DNA of 32,868 nucleotides from contig JAUNGE010000040.1 of the NCBI GenBank assembly GCA_030524675.1, positions 1 to 32,868 of the forward strand, read 5' to 3'. Positions within the stretch are counted from its first letter, which is position 1; each line of letters opens with the position of its first letter. Below, piece by piece: positions 7,943 to 17,031 of this stretch. The notes under the pieces are model-generated. The model worked only from the letters and a program-made list of their open reading frames with translations. It made no database searches and was not told where the DNA came from. Both the position numbers and the translations under genes were made by a program. The DNA is from a bacterium. Lineage in GTDB: Bacteria > Bacillota > Clostridia > Lachnospirales > Lachnospiraceae.

Positions 7943-8865
7943 TAAAGATTGGTAAAATCTTTTCCATAAATATTTTTAATATGTTTTTTGGTATGCTCCA
8001 TTCTGAATGAATCTTTACAAGTTTCTGCAATATAATAAGATTGGATAAGTTGTTCTTTACAAAGCGTAGAGTCTTCTTTTAAAAGTTCATTTCCAAATGC
8101 GAAGTTGTAAAAAAGATGAGCGAGTGCTCCACATACATTTCCATTAAAGGAAAGTTTAATTGCTCTTTCAATTATCTTTTGTGCTTTTTTTATGTCTCCA
8201 TGTCGTCCAAGACATTGACTGAGATTTGAAAGGAGTAATATTTCAGTGGCAGCTCTTTCTTTTAAATCTATATGAGTAGTTTGAAAATAGTTTTCTAATT
8301 TAAAAAGCATAGAAAGAGCTGTATCAAAATCATTATTTTCATAATAAGTAACTGCAATGTTACATAAAAGCACAATTTCTTCTCTTGTAAACAATTTTTG
8401 GGGTACAGTTCCTTCTTGATAGGATGGAATCGTACAGCGAAGAGCAGTAATTAGTTGTTTTTGTTGCTCTATTATATCGATCCGGTGTAAGCGGTAGTCT
8501 GTCATGGCATGAAGCTTGAGAATATACTGTTTGTTTACTATATTATTTGTATTCAATTTTTTCTCAAATTCAGGTAAAATCTGATCCAATTCTTCATAAT
8601 TATAGATTTTCATTAGATTATCAATTTTTTCTTTTTCTAAGTGTACATGGATATCTTCACTGCAAATAAAAGAAAGGTATTTTTCACCGTTTTTCCCCAT
8701 TTTTTCCATTAACTTTTTATAAGTAGTTCTGTTTGGCGTATGCTTTCCTGTTTCAATGCGGGATAAAGTCTCTGTGGAACAGACACCATCGCACAGTTCT
8801 TCTTGCGTCATTCCAAGACTTTCTCTTGTAAATTTGATATTTTCATTTATCTGATAGACTGCCAT
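7939..8865 (-). CDS. XRE-HTH / TPR regulator, RRNPP-like (second of pair)
   Basis: This 308-aa protein has an N-terminal XRE helix-turn-helix (about 9-62), with the PlcR/NprR-like core MTQEELCDGVCS and LSRIETGK. The C-terminal part is all-helical, of TPR type (about 75-300), with repeated YY/NN helix pairs such as VTYYENNDFDTALSMLF. That is the architecture of peptide-sensing RRNPP regulators (Rgg, PlcR, NprR, PrgX, TprA families). AGGAG is 8 bases before the ATG. It overlaps the upstream paralogue by 19 bp, so the two are co-transcribed. A small secreted pre-peptide gene converges on its 3' end. Peptide binding is inferred, not shown. Confidence 0.75.
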   Translation of the reverse strand: MAVYQINENIKFTRESLGMTQEELCDGVCSTETLSRIETGKHTPNRTTYKKLMEKMGKNGEKYLSFICSEDIHVHLEKEKIDNLMKIYNYEELDQILPEFEKKLNTNNIVNKQYILKLHAMTDYRLHRIDIIEQQKQLITALRCTIPSYQEGTVPQKLFTREEIVLLCNIAVTYYENNDFDTALSMLFKLENYFQTTHIDLKERAATEILLLSNLSQCLGRHGDIKKAQKIIERAIKLSFNGNVCGALAHLFYNFAFGNELLKEDSTLCKEQLIQSYYIAETCKDSFRMEHTKKHIKNIYGKDFTNLY

Positions 8866-9785
8866 TGATAATTCTCCTCTAAGTAGATTTTTAAATTTTC
8901 TGCTTCTTCTGTTTGGTTTAACATGCGATAGAAATAGTAAGCGCGCTGGTAGCTTCCAATAACTGTTTTTACTGTGCGTTCGCCAGACGCAAGAAGTACT
9001 TCCTCACTTTTGGCTTTCCAATACATGATTTTAGGAAGATGATAAAGGGTACAGGTGTCTCCCAGAATATCCAATCCTTGTTCGCAGAGTGCCAGACTTT
9101 TCTTTACAAAGCCTTGTTTGAGAAAGTATGGTGCTAGCTGACAGACAAGTTTTGTGTACAGAGAAACCATCTGTTTTTTCTCAATATTGTGCTTTTCCAG
9201 ATAGTGGATAATAGCATAACGAATGGAGTATGCTTTCTGTTCATTTTCAATCTTCTCATAAGCATCTGATAGACAATTAAGAAGTTCAAGTTCCTGAAAA
9301 CTCAGAAGCAGTTTAGAATTCGATACAGTATTCCAATCGGGGACAGTGACAGAAAGTGATTCTTCCAAAAAATGAATAGCATCCTGAAATTTCTGTGACT
9401 GTATTTTTAGAAATCCCTGCATGTATTTAATAAATTGCTGATGCAAGGGAGTGGTATTGTTTCCTAATTGTATTTGATATGTATCCAATTCTGCTGCCAT
9501 TTCATCAAATTTCTGTTGTTCTTTTTTTTGGAGAATTGAAGTACGGAGCTGGTAGAGGTCGAATTCCTGCTTATCCAGGTAGATATCAAATTTGTCTGCG
9601 TGGTATCCAAGACGCCCGAACAGAATAGTAGCTGTCATCATGTCAATATCACGTTTCCCAGACTCTATTCTGGAAAGTGTGGCAGCAGAACAGACATTGT
9701 GACTTAACTGCTGAATAGAAATGTTCTGGTCTTCACGCAGTGCTTTTATGATTTCACCAATTGTATACAATTTGTATGCAGACAT
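8847..9785 (-). CDS. XRE-HTH / TPR regulator, RRNPP-like (first of pair)
   Basis: This 312-aa paralogue of the downstream gene has an XRE HTH (about 10-62; ISIQQLSHNVCS, LSRIESGK), then helical TPR-like repeats to the C-terminus (for example KFQDAIHFLEESL and GFVKKSLALCEQGLDIL). The ATG at 9785 is preferred to a GTG at 9794, because AGGGGTG is correctly spaced for the ATG and overlaps the GTG. It is divergent from the ABC exporter operon, with 514 bp between them, and heads the regulator pair. It may be a cytosolic transcription factor for the exporter, itself, or the peptide gene. Two non-identical receptors in tandem could bind different peptides or form heterodimers. Confidence 0.75.
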   Translation of the reverse strand: MSAYKLYTIGEIIKALREDQNISIQQLSHNVCSAATLSRIESGKRDIDMMTATILFGRLGYHADKFDIYLDKQEFDLYQLRTSILQKKEQQKFDEMAAELDTYQIQLGNNTTPLHQQFIKYMQGFLKIQSQKFQDAIHFLEESLSVTVPDWNTVSNSKLLLSFQELELLNCLSDAYEKIENEQKAYSIRYAIIHYLEKHNIEKKQMVSLYTKLVCQLAPYFLKQGFVKKSLALCEQGLDILGDTCTLYHLPKIMYWKAKSEEVLLASGERTVKTVIGSYQRAYYFYRMLNQTEEAENLKIYLEENYQWQSIR

Positions 9786-9900
9786 GAATGTCACCCCTAA
9801 GAGAATTGTTTTTTATAATTTATCATACTCTATTAAAAAAATCTACAGCGCAATAGGAAGAATTCTGTATAGAAGTATAGAATATAAATACTAAGCGGAC

Positions 9901-10100
9901 ATGCCTGCTGACGCAGGCATCACCGTGCATGAAAGTCAGATAGCTTTGCGCTTTCAGCGCTTCCGCTATCTGCCAGAAGTATTCGCAAATCGGTCAGCTG
10001 ACGCTGACCTTTTTTTGCTCATACTTCCTTGCCCGTCAAATGTTCAGCCGTCACGGCGTGCGAGCACGCATGCCGTCTGACCGCTTGACGGGACTTTCAT
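9901..10100. repeat. Highly structured REP/BIME-like repeat block
   Basis: Nested inverted repeats follow each other: ATGCCTG/CAGGCAT (9901-9920); an outer ATGAAAGTC/GACTTTCAT pair (9929-9937 with 10092-10100); GATAGC/GCTATC (about 9939-9970); GGTCAGC/GCTGACC (9992-10009); CCCGTCAA/TTGACGGG (10032-10039 with 10085-10092); and GCGTGC/GCACGC at the core. GGCGTGCGAGCACGCA (10055-10070) recurs exactly at 18741-18756, and TGAAAGTCCC recurs there in the other orientation. It has the makeup of a dispersed intergenic palindromic element. Confidence 0.6.
9992..10016 (+). terminator. Terminator-shaped hairpin upstream of the exporter
   Basis: A perfect 7-bp stem GGTCAGC/GCTGACC with a TGAC loop is followed immediately by seven T. 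It lies inside the repeat block with no plus-strand gene before it, so it may insulate the exporter promoter or be only part of the repeat. Confidence 0.45.
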
Positions 10101-10158
10101 AGTAAATAATAGAAAAAATGGCTTAAAAAGAAATTCTTAATAGAATCAATAGAATCCA

Positions 10159-10187
10159 TTGACATCGGCCCTTTCTGGTGATACTCT
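10159..10187 (+). promoter_or_regulatory. Exporter operon promoter
   Basis: TTGACA (10159-10164) and TACTCT (10182-10187) are 17 bases apart, with TGA directly before the -10 (extended -10). The weak -10 with a strong -35 suits an activator-controlled promoter. Confidence 0.6.
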
Positions 10188-10204
10188 TAGCACATAAAGA
10201 ATAG

Positions 10205-10218
10205 TTAGTTAAAACTAA
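10205..10218. promoter_or_regulatory. Palindromic operator candidate in the exporter leader
   Basis: TTAGTT and AACTAA are perfect inverted arms around two A residues, about 20 bases after the -10. A related ATAGTTGTTA follows at about 10222. The position suits repression by a dimeric XRE protein, possibly one of the divergent regulators. Confidence 0.4.
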
Positions 10219-10299
10219 TCTATAGTTGTTAAAAAAGGAAAGAAGAGAATTAAGAAAAAGATGGAGAAGAGGGTTTGATAAGAAAGATGAGAGAAAGGG

Positions 10300-11049
10300 A
10301 TGGAAATGGGGATGAAAGAAGAAGGGAAAGAAACGATAGAATCACAAGAGTTTATCAAAGTAATGGATGTTAGCAAAGATTACATAACCGGAGAAGTCAC
10401 CGTGCACGCCCTTCGGAATGTCTCCTTTGAAATCCAGAAGCAGGAGATGATTGTGATTTTGGGGCCGAGCGGTTCGGGAAAGAGCACAATGTTAAATATT
10501 TTGGGTGGTATAGAGACGGCAAGTGCAGGTGAAATCTGTTTCTTGGGACAGAGTCTGGACTGGACGGACAAGAAGGCGTTGACGATGTATCGCAGGAAAC
10601 ACGTCGGTTTTGTGTTTCAGTTTTACAATTTGCTTCCAGGACTCACTGCGCTGGAAAATGTGGAGCTGGCGGCAGAATTGGGAGAGCATCCGTTAGACCC
10701 TATGGAGCTGATTCGGCAGGTGGGGCTTCATGACAGGGCGGACCATTTTCCGAGCCGCCTCTCCGGCGGAGAGCAGCAGCGTGTCGCCATTGCCAGAGCG
10801 CTCTGCAAAAACCCTGACATTCTTCTCTGCGATGAACCAACAGGGGCGCTGGACAGCAAAACGAGTGTGCAGGTGCTGAATTTGCTCTCTGAGTTTCACA
10901 CGAAGTATCAGAAAGCGGTCGTGATTATCACTCACAACCAGAACATTGCGCAGATAGCGGACCGCGTGTTTTACTTTCGTGACGGCTGTCTGGAGCGGAT
11001 TGAGAAAAATCCGAATCCGCGCAAGCCGACGGAGGTGGAGTGGAAATGA
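10300..11049 (+). CDS. ABC transporter ATP-binding protein, MacB/LolD type
   Basis: This 249-aa protein (from the first in-frame ATG) has GPSGSGKST (Walker A, 55-63), a Q-loop in [13 protein letters not shown], signature LSGGEQQR, Walker B ILLCDEPT and an H-loop in VIITHNQ. The FQFYNLLP and DEPTGALD strings are typical of the LolD/MacB/FtsE group that energises FtsX-type permeases. The ATG at 10306 or 10312 may be the true start, since AAAGGG is too close to 10300. The stop overlaps the ATG of the permease (ATGA), showing translational coupling. It acts at the inner face of the membrane. The likely cargo is a peptide, lipid or drug; none can be deduced directly. Confidence 0.9.
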   Translation: MEMGMKEEGKETIESQEFIKVMDVSKDYITGEVTVHALRNVSFEIQKQEMIVILGPSGSGKSTMLNILGGIETASAGEICFLGQSLDWTDKKALTMYRRKHVGFVFQFYNLLPGLTALENVELAAELGEHPLDPMELIRQVGLHDRADHFPSRLSGGEQQRVAIARALCKNPDILLCDEPTGALDSKTSVQVLNLLSEFHTKYQKAVVIITHNQNIAQIADRVFYFRDGCLERIEKNPNPRKPTEVEWK

Positions 11050-13391
11050 GAAAATTCGGAAAAAATGTGTTTCGCCTCGCTGTGCAGAATAAGGGTTCGT
11101 TTCTGGGAGCGGTTTGTATCATTGCAATCGGAATCTTTGTCTATGTGGCAATGATGGATACGCTGGAAAATCTGAAAGGGCAGGTGGATGCCTATTATGA
11201 GCAGAGCGCCCTGGCGGATGTGTTTGCTGAGGTTGCAGGGATTTCGCAGACAGAACTCACAGGACTTCTGGATATTCCTGGAATACAGGAAGTTTCAGGA
11301 AAAATGGCGGCAGATATCCGCATCCTAGGAAGCGGGCAGGAGGAAATTGTGACCGTGCATCTGCTTTCTTATGATGAGACGGATACGCTAAACCGGCTGT
11401 CACTCTCTAAAGTACAGAATGATGCCGACGCTTTGTTTTTGGGAGCGAGAATGGCGGCAGAGTACGGCTATCAGAGCGGGGAGCCGCTCAAGCTTCTCTG
11501 GGCAGGAGAGGCGGTGGATGTGACATTTGCTGGAACCTGCTATGCGCCGGATTATATCTACTCGATTCCGCCTGGCGGAGCTATGATTCCAGACGGAGAG
11601 GTGTATGACATTGCCTGCATCGACAAGGAGAGGATGGAGGAGATTACGGGGCGCAGGGATACACTGAATGAACTGGGGTTTCGCCTGGAACCTGGAGTCT
11701 CGTTTGAAGATGTCCGCCTAGTGCTCACGCAGCGCCTGGAAGGGTTTGGGCTGATTTCTCTTTCTTCAAAAGAAAAACAGGTCAGTTATGACATGGTGAA
11801 CGGAGAAATCGGGGAGCTGATTTCAGTGGGAACCATTCTTCCAGCCTTGTTTTTGGCAATCTCTGTCTTTATGTTGTATGTAGTGCTGAAAAAGATGATT
11901 GACAGAGACCAGGGATTGATTGGGACCATGAAGGCATTCGGTATGACGGACGGAGAGCTGATGGGCGCCTATCTGGCGGAGGGTGCTGCCGCGGGGGCAG
12001 CGGGAGCTGTATTGGGAAGTATTTTGGCAGTGCCTTTCGGTATCTGGATGTTTGCTATGTATGTGGATTTTTTCAATCTTCCGGATACGGTGTACCATAA
12101 TTTCCTCGGCAGCCGTCTGAGTGCGCTGACACTGGCAGTGGGGACAGGAATTCTCGCTGTCTTTCTGGGAGTGCGAGATATTCTCTCTATCACTCCGGCG
12201 CAGGCCATGCGTGCAAAAGTGCCTGCGCTGAACAAGATACTTTCTGTTCCAGATTTTTTGGCAAAACGCCTAAGTCCACTCTCCCGCATGGGGCTGCGTA
12301 TGGTGATGCGCAATCCCTTCCGAGGGTTTCTGATTATGCTGGCAGTGGCGTTTCCGTTTTCCATGTCATCTGTCCTCTTCTCTTTTGAGGGAGTGGCGGA
12401 CCAGATGTATATGGACCAGTTTGAAAAGATACAGATATATGACTTTCAGGCATCGCTCGCCCAGTATGTCAGTCCGGTGCGTGCACGCCAGAGCGCAGAA
12501 CTTCTGGACGGCGTGGAGGAAGCGGAGGCAGTCTGTGTGCTTCCAGTCACATTTCAGAAAGAAAATCACATGGAATTTGCCGTTTTGTATGGACTTCATG
12601 AGAATTCTGATTTGTGGCGGATTATGGACAACCAAGGCACGTATTATGAGCCATCGCCGTATGGTGTGATTTTGAACAGCCGCACAGCAGCGAAGCTGCG
12701 CGTGAAAAAAGGGGATACAATCTGGATTTCCTGTGCAGGAATGACCGTGGAAGATGTGGAGATACCTGTCTGGAATGTGATTGAGGAGAGCCTTGGAAGC
12801 GGCTGTTATATGAGCCTTTCTGGATTTGAGCGGATATTTCAGACAGGAGCTGCGGCAAATACGGTACTTTTGAAAGCACAGGATGGCATGGCAAAGCAGG
12901 TAAAAGAGAAACTTCTGGAGACAAACCAGGTGGAGTGGCTGGTGGATGTAGAAAAAATTGTGGACAGTTATCGGGATATGATGGGAAGCATGCTCATGAT
13001 GATGTATCTGTTTTCGCTGCTCTCTGTCGCCGCAGGTGGAATTCTGATTTATAACATTTCCATGGTAAATATCAGGGAGAGGGAGACAGAACTGGGAACG
13101 CTTCAGATTCTGGGGACGAGTGAGAGAGAGATGGGATGGCTGATTTGTATGGAGCAGATGGTGTATTTTGTTCTGGGAATTCTTTTAGGGATTCCTGGAT
13201 GCTATGGGATTAAGTATTTGATTGAACATTTGATTATATCAGATTCGTACTCCATTCATCTCACAGTGCCGCTGTCAAGCTATATTCTGTCATTTTTTAT
13301 CTGTCTGGGTATTACGATTCTTTCCTTATTAATAGAAATACGGTTTGCAGGGAAAATTCAGCTGACAGATATTTTAAAAGAGAGGGAGTAG
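11046..13391 (+). CDS. FtsX-like ABC transporter permease
   Basis: This 781-aa permease has two FtsX/MacB-type halves. One N-terminal membrane segment (about 15-38) is followed by a large extracytoplasmic domain (about 40-255) and three segments (about 258-375). A second segment (about 430) is followed by another external domain and three C-terminal segments (about 650-780). The ATG at 11046 overlaps the TGA of the ATPase gene as ATGA, and a GGAG site lies just before it; an in-frame GTG at 11040 is less likely. It forms the membrane part of a mechanotransmission-type exporter with the preceding ATPase and the following adaptor. Long two-half permeases of this kind are common in Lachnospiraceae for antimicrobial-peptide or self-peptide handling. 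Confidence 0.88.
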   Translation: MRKFGKNVFRLAVQNKGSFLGAVCIIAIGIFVYVAMMDTLENLKGQVDAYYEQSALADVFAEVAGISQTELTGLLDIPGIQEVSGKMAADIRILGSGQEEIVTVHLLSYDETDTLNRLSLSKVQNDADALFLGARMAAEYGYQSGEPLKLLWAGEAVDVTFAGTCYAPDYIYSIPPGGAMIPDGEVYDIACIDKERMEEITGRRDTLNELGFRLEPGVSFEDVRLVLTQRLEGFGLISLSSKEKQVSYDMVNGEIGELISVGTILPALFLAISVFMLYVVLKKMIDRDQGLIGTMKAFGMTDGELMGAYLAEGAAAGAAGAVLGSILAVPFGIWMFAMYVDFFNLPDTVYHNFLGSRLSALTLAVGTGILAVFLGVRDILSITPAQAMRAKVPALNKILSVPDFLAKRLSPLSRMGLRMVMRNPFRGFLIMLAVAFPFSMSSVLFSFEGVADQMYMDQFEKIQIYDFQASLAQYVSPVRARQSAELLDGVEEAEAVCVLPVTFQKENHMEFAVLYGLHENSDLWRIMDNQGTYYEPSPYGVILNSRTAAKLRVKKGDTIWISCAGMTVEDVEIPVWNVIEESLGSGCYMSLSGFERIFQTGAAANTVLLKAQDGMAKQVKEKLLETNQVEWLVDVEKIVDSYRDMMGSMLMMMYLFSLLSVAAGGILIYNISMVNIRERETELGTLQILGTSEREMGWLICMEQMVYFVLGILLGIPGCYGIKYLIEHLIISDSYSIHLTVPLSSYILSFFICLGITILSLLIEIRFAGKIQLTDILKERE

Positions 13392-13518
13392 GAAAGCACA
13401 AAAGAGCATGAGAGCACATAGTGCAAAGCAATCCAGTATCAAAGGGGTCAAAATGCCTTTTGCCCCCAACAGCATGGTATAGAAAGCAATATCAGAGACA
13501 GAGGGAGGAACGAGTAAA

Positions 13519-14895
13519 ATGAAAAAGGAAAGGTCAGAGAGAGGCAGAAACGTCAGAAAAACCGCAAAAGGAGCCTGGAAGCTCAAAATAGCAGGATTGG
13601 CTGTGCTGCTTGCTGCGGCAGCGGGCGGTAATCTTTTTCTGCAAAAGAGCGATGCCATAGTGGCGGAGACTATCACTGTTTCTACAGAAAATGTGACAGA
13701 TATCTACACCGAAGAGGGAACCATCACATTTGGCGGAGAGTACTATGTGACAGCGCAGGCATCCGGAGCGGTGCGTGAAGTGCTAGTGCAGGAAAATGAG
13801 GAAGTACAGGCGGGGGATGTGCTGTTTCGGATTGACAGCACAGACTATGCGTATCAGAAGCGTCTGGCAGAGAGTGCGCTTCTGGATTATGAAGCACAGC
13901 TGGAGCGGAGCCGGATGAATCAGCTGATGACAGCTTCCCCGCAGGAATATTTGAAAAATATAAAACAGGAGATGGAGACGAGGCAGGCGGATTATACAGC
14001 TGCAAAGTCGGTGTACGATGCAGATAAGGTCCTGTTTGAATCGGGCGATATCTCCAGAGTGGAGCTGGAGGCGGCTGCGGCTTCCTACGAGACGGCGAGT
14101 CTGGCATGGCAGCAGGCGAAAAGCCGCTATGAGGAGAGTATGCAGGTGTTGGCACAGCTGAAAGCAGAGGGGATGGAGGAAAGCACGATCAATCAGCGGT
14201 TTTATGAGGCAGAAACAGAGCAGATTGGCGCACAGATAGAGGCGCAGAAGACAGCCATAGAGCAGATGGAAGAACAAATTTCCAGATGTGAGGTGCGCAC
14301 CGAAAAGGCGGGACGTATCCGTTCTCTTCCTATAAAAGAAATGTCGGTGGTACAGGCCGGACAGACATGCGCCGTTCTTTCGCAGAGGGAGCGCGCAGGC
14401 GTGGATGTGGATGTGCTCACAAACATTGCGCCATATATTAAGGAAGAAACTGCTGTGACTGTGACGTTGAAACTGCGCGGAAAAGAGGAAAATTACCAAG
14501 GAACCGTGCGAGAAGTGTATGGTTATGCATCTAAAGGAAATTCGGCGCTGGGGTTGGAAGAATATCGGGTGCGTGTGAAAATTGATTTGGACGAAAATGT
14601 GATGGATGAGGAACAAGCGGCAAAGCTTGGCGGCAGGGAAGGGTACGGCGTGTATGTGGACTTCTGCCTGTATCAGGGAGAAAATGTGATTGCCGTTCCC
14701 GCCGGAGCTGTATTTGAGGTGGATGGGGAGAATTTTGTGTATCGGCTGCAGGACGGGTGTGCCGTGAAAGTGCCGGTGGATGTGGAGTACCGGACGGGAA
14801 CACAGACCGTGATTTCGGATGGGATTTCACAGGGAGACACCATCATTTGCCAGGCGGATGCGGAAGACATCTATGAGGGGGTAAAAGTAAAATAA
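13519..14895 (+). CDS. HlyD/MacA-type membrane fusion (adaptor) protein
   Basis: This 458-aa protein has one N-terminal membrane anchor (about 22-42) and a biotinyl-lipoyl-like half (about 70-112; [20 protein letters not shown]). A long alpha-hairpin coiled coil (about 115-255, rich in Ala/Gln/Glu) is followed by the second lipoyl half with [10 protein letters not shown] and beta-barrel domains to the end. GGAGG lies 10 bases before the ATG. A hairpin with GGGG/CCCC arms (13444-13467) lies in the 127-bp gap from the permease. With the two upstream genes it makes a MacAB-like tripartite set adapted to a Gram-positive envelope. No hairpin terminator follows before the rpmJ promoter, so read-through into the ribosomal operon is possible. 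Confidence 0.85.
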   Translation: MKKERSERGRNVRKTAKGAWKLKIAGLAVLLAAAAGGNLFLQKSDAIVAETITVSTENVTDIYTEEGTITFGGEYYVTAQASGAVREVLVQENEEVQAGDVLFRIDSTDYAYQKRLAESALLDYEAQLERSRMNQLMTASPQEYLKNIKQEMETRQADYTAAKSVYDADKVLFESGDISRVELEAAAASYETASLAWQQAKSRYEESMQVLAQLKAEGMEESTINQRFYEAETEQIGAQIEAQKTAIEQMEEQISRCEVRTEKAGRIRSLPIKEMSVVQAGQTCAVLSQRERAGVDVDVLTNIAPYIKEETAVTVTLKLRGKEENYQGTVREVYGYASKGNSALGLEEYRVRVKIDLDENVMDEEQAAKLGGREGYGVYVDFCLYQGENVIAVPAGAVFEVDGENFVYRLQDGCAVKVPVDVEYRTGTQTVISDGISQGDTIICQADAEDIYEGVKVK

Positions 14896-14933
14896 TAATA
14901 AAACAGTAAAACAGAAAAAAAGAAAAAAAGGGC

Positions 14934-14962
14934 TTGCATTCTTTAGAAATAAATGCTATAAT
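14934..14962 (+). promoter_or_regulatory. Promoter of the rpmJ-rplQ ribosomal operon
   Basis: TTGCAT (14934-14939) and a perfect TATAAT (14957-14962) are separated by 17 bases, with TGC before the -10 (extended). The leader of about 120 bases to rpmJ holds a hairpin (15023-15048; CGCTGTTTT with AAAACAGAGCG). Confidence 0.8.
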
Positions 14963-15022
14963 GCTTTAGCGAACTTTGTTGAGAGCAATATAAGTGAACC
15001 CTCTTGCCGAAGGCTTTCCAGG

Positions 15023-15048
15023 CGCTGTTTTCCCACTAAAACAGAGCG
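15023..15048 (+). promoter_or_regulatory. Leader hairpin upstream of rpmJ
   Basis: CGCTGTTTT pairs with AAAACAG-A-GCG around a CCCACT loop inside the rpmJ 5' leader. It could be a ribosomal-protein or translational control element; no family match is claimed. Confidence 0.35.
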
Positions 15049-15088
15049 GAGAAGACGAAGCGACAGGCGCTTAGAAAGGAGAATTACT

Positions 15089-15202
15089 GTGAAGGTTAGA
15101 TCATCCGTAAAACCGATTTGCGAAAAATGCAAAATCATTAAAAGAAAAGGCAGTATCAGAGTAATCTGTGAAAATCCGAAGCACAAACAGAGACAGGGCT
15201 AA
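15089..15202 (+). CDS. rpmJ: 50S ribosomal protein L36 (bL36)
   Basis: A 37-aa protein starting at GTG, with AAAGGAG upstream, reads [14 protein letters not shown] and ends in HKQRQG. It has the zinc-binding Cys-x2-Cys (11 and 14), Cys27 and His32 of the C+ form of bL36, and is of standard length. It binds 23S rRNA in the large subunit. It is the first gene of the operon here; infA, usual immediately upstream in Firmicutes, is absent, replaced by the exporter genes. Confidence 0.95.
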   Translation: MKVRSSVKPICEKCKIIKRKGSIRVICENPKHKQRQG

Positions 15203-15318
15203 TCTTGTTGTTTCGCGTGCCTAAAGTATGAACCACCAGGGTGAGTTGTTCGTACAGAGCAGGCAATAAATATCAAGTAACAGAAGTAAGAGAAAAATAA
15301 TGGAGGTGTACTACACAC

Positions 15319-15687
15319 ATGGCTCGTATTTCAGGTGTTGACTTACCAAGAGAAAAGCGCGTTGAAATCGGTTTGACATATATCTACGGTATCGGTAGAG
15401 CAAGCTCAAATCGTATTCTTGCAGAAGCTGGTGTAAATCCTGACACTCGTGTTAGAGATTTAACTGATGATGAAGTGAAGAAAATTGCAGCAGTGATTGC
15501 TGACACACAGGTTGTAGAAGGCGATTTGCGTAGAGAGATCGCTTTAAACATCAAGAGACTTCAGGAAATCGGCTGCTACAGAGGTATCCGTCATAGAAAG
15601 AGCTTACCAGTTCGCGGTCAGAGAACAAAGACCAACGCAAGAACTCGTAAGGGTCCGAAGAAGACAGTAGCAAATAAGAAGAAATAA
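15319..15687 (+). CDS. rpsM: 30S ribosomal protein S13 (uS13)
   Basis: This 122-aa protein of normal length starts [26 protein letters not shown]-like and ends in the basic tail [14 protein letters not shown], which reaches the decoding centre and P-site tRNA. GGAGGTG precedes the ATG. It follows rpmJ by 116 bp and is separated from rpsK by an unusually long 212 bp. Confidence 0.97.
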   Translation: MARISGVDLPREKRVEIGLTYIYGIGRASSNRILAEAGVNPDTRVRDLTDDEVKKIAAVIADTQVVEGDLRREIALNIKRLQEIGCYRGIRHRKSLPVRGQRTKTNARTRKGPKKTVANKKK

Positions 15688-15899
15688 TTCGCTTCGGTAA
15701 GTATCAGTAAAGTATCATTGAGAATATTCACATGGCCGTACATGATTTTATATGATTGTATATAAGTTGTATGCAGTGTTATGTTTTATGCAGGCAGAAT
15801 ATTCGGCAAGTTCAGTAACAAGAAGTAATGAATCGGGGTTATATGTTTTAAAAACAGGAATAACAGGATTCAAATTCAGAGAAAGTAGGTTAGTTTAAA
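15688..15899 (+). other. Long rpsM-rpsK spacer
   Basis: The 212-bp spacer has no coding gene. AGAATATTC occurs twice (near 15720 and 15797), with GGCC/GGCA neighbours, and there are AT-rich imperfect inverted stretches between. It may carry a regulatory RNA element; none is recognised. Confidence 0.35.
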
Positions 15900-16301
15900 A
15901 TGGCTAAAAAAGTGTCCACTACTAAAAAAGTGACCAAAAAGCGTGTAAAGAAAAACGTTGAACGCGGACAGGCGCACATCCAGTCATCTTTTAATAATAC
16001 TATCGTAACTTTAACAGATGCACAGGGAAATGCTTTATCTTGGGCAAGTGCAGGCGGTCTGGGATTTAAAGGTTCAAGGAAATCTACTCCATATGCAGCT
16101 CAGATGGCGGCAGAAACTGCTACAAAAGCAGCTCTTATCCATGGCTTAAAGTCTGTTGACGTTATGGTAAAAGGCCCAGGCTCAGGCCGCGAGGCAGCAA
16201 TCCGTGCGCTTCAGGCATGTGGTTTGGAAGTAACTAGTATCCGCGACGTGACACCGGTTCCACACAATGGTTGCCGTCCGCCAAAACGCAGAAGAGTCTA
16301 A
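15900..16301 (+). CDS. rpsK: 30S ribosomal protein S11 (uS11)
   Basis: This 133-aa protein has a basic N-terminal extension ([17 protein letters not shown]), then the conserved core [32 protein letters not shown] and the C-terminal [18 protein letters not shown]. It belongs to the platform of the small subunit. A weak AGGTTAG-type ribosome site precedes the ATG. It is 29 bp before rpsD. Confidence 0.97.
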   Translation: MAKKVSTTKKVTKKRVKKNVERGQAHIQSSFNNTIVTLTDAQGNALSWASAGGLGFKGSRKSTPYAAQMAAETATKAALIHGLKSVDVMVKGPGSGREAAIRALQACGLEVTSIRDVTPVPHNGCRPPKRRRV

Positions 16302-16330
16302 TTGAGAGAGTTCAATAGGAGGTAATTAAA

Positions 16331-16930
16331 GTGGCAGTTGATAGAGTTCCTGTTCTTAAAAGATGTAGATCCCTGGGATTAGACCCAGTATTTTTAGGAA
16401 TAGATAAAAAATCTGAAAGAGGAAAAGATAGCAGCAAGGGCAACAAGAAGAAAAGTGAATACGGCATGCAGCTTCAGGAGAAGCAGAAAGCTAAATTCAT
16501 CTACGGTGTGCTGGAGAAACCTTTCCGTAACTACTACGAGAAGGCAGAGCGCATGAGCGGTCAGACAGGTGAGAACCTGATGATTACTCTGGAGAGAAGA
16601 CTGGACAACGTTGTATTCCGTATGGGATTCGGCAGAACCAGACGTGAGACAAGACAGATTGTTGACCACAAGCACATCTTAGTAAACGGCAAGTGCGTAA
16701 ACATTCCATCTTATCTGGTAAAACCAGGCGATGTAATCGAAGTAAAGGAAAAATGCAAATCTTCTCAGAGATACAAAGATGTTCTGGAGACAACAGGCGG
16801 AAGATTAGTTCCGGCTTGGCTGGATGTTGACCAGGAGAATCTGCGCGGTACTGTAAAGCAGCTGCCGACAAGAGAAGAGATCGATGTTCCTGTAAACGAA
16901 ATGCTTATCGTCGAGTTGTATTCTAAATAA
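16331..16930 (+). CDS. rpsD: 30S ribosomal protein S4 (uS4)
   Basis: This 199-aa protein starts at GTG, with AGGAGGT upstream. Its N-terminus has a single Cys (KRCRSLGL), so it lacks the full zinc knuckle. It contains the S4 RNA-binding domain (about 90-155; [33 protein letters not shown]). It is a primary 16S rRNA binder and, in many bacteria, a translational regulator of its own operon. Sequence is typical of Clostridia. Confidence 0.96.
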   Translation: MAVDRVPVLKRCRSLGLDPVFLGIDKKSERGKDSSKGNKKKSEYGMQLQEKQKAKFIYGVLEKPFRNYYEKAERMSGQTGENLMITLERRLDNVVFRMGFGRTRRETRQIVDHKHILVNGKCVNIPSYLVKPGDVIEVKEKCKSSQRYKDVLETTGGRLVPAWLDVDQENLRGTVKQLPTREEIDVPVNEMLIVELYSK

Positions 16931-17031
16931 TAAAGTGGCTGCATAAAAAGCAGGTTCCGTTTATCGTTATTGCAATACAACAGAATCATTTTCACCCTCA
17001 GACAACTTATTACCCAAAGGAGGGGCTATTA

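Larger units (their letters stand above)
9786..10299. other. Divergent intergenic region with structured repeat and promoter
   Basis: This 514-bp stretch separates the regulators from the exporter. It contains AT-rich DNA with TATGAT/TATAAA-like motifs on the minus strand (9815-9835), a block of nested palindromes (9901-10100), an exporter promoter (10159-10187), a palindrome (10205-10218) and a polypurine leader (about 10230-10300). No coding gene is supported. Confidence 0.65.

Noticed and set aside
10286-10372. Leader peptide frame overlapping the ABC ATPase start
   Set aside because: No ribosome site of its own; Arg-rich reading of a polypurine tract.
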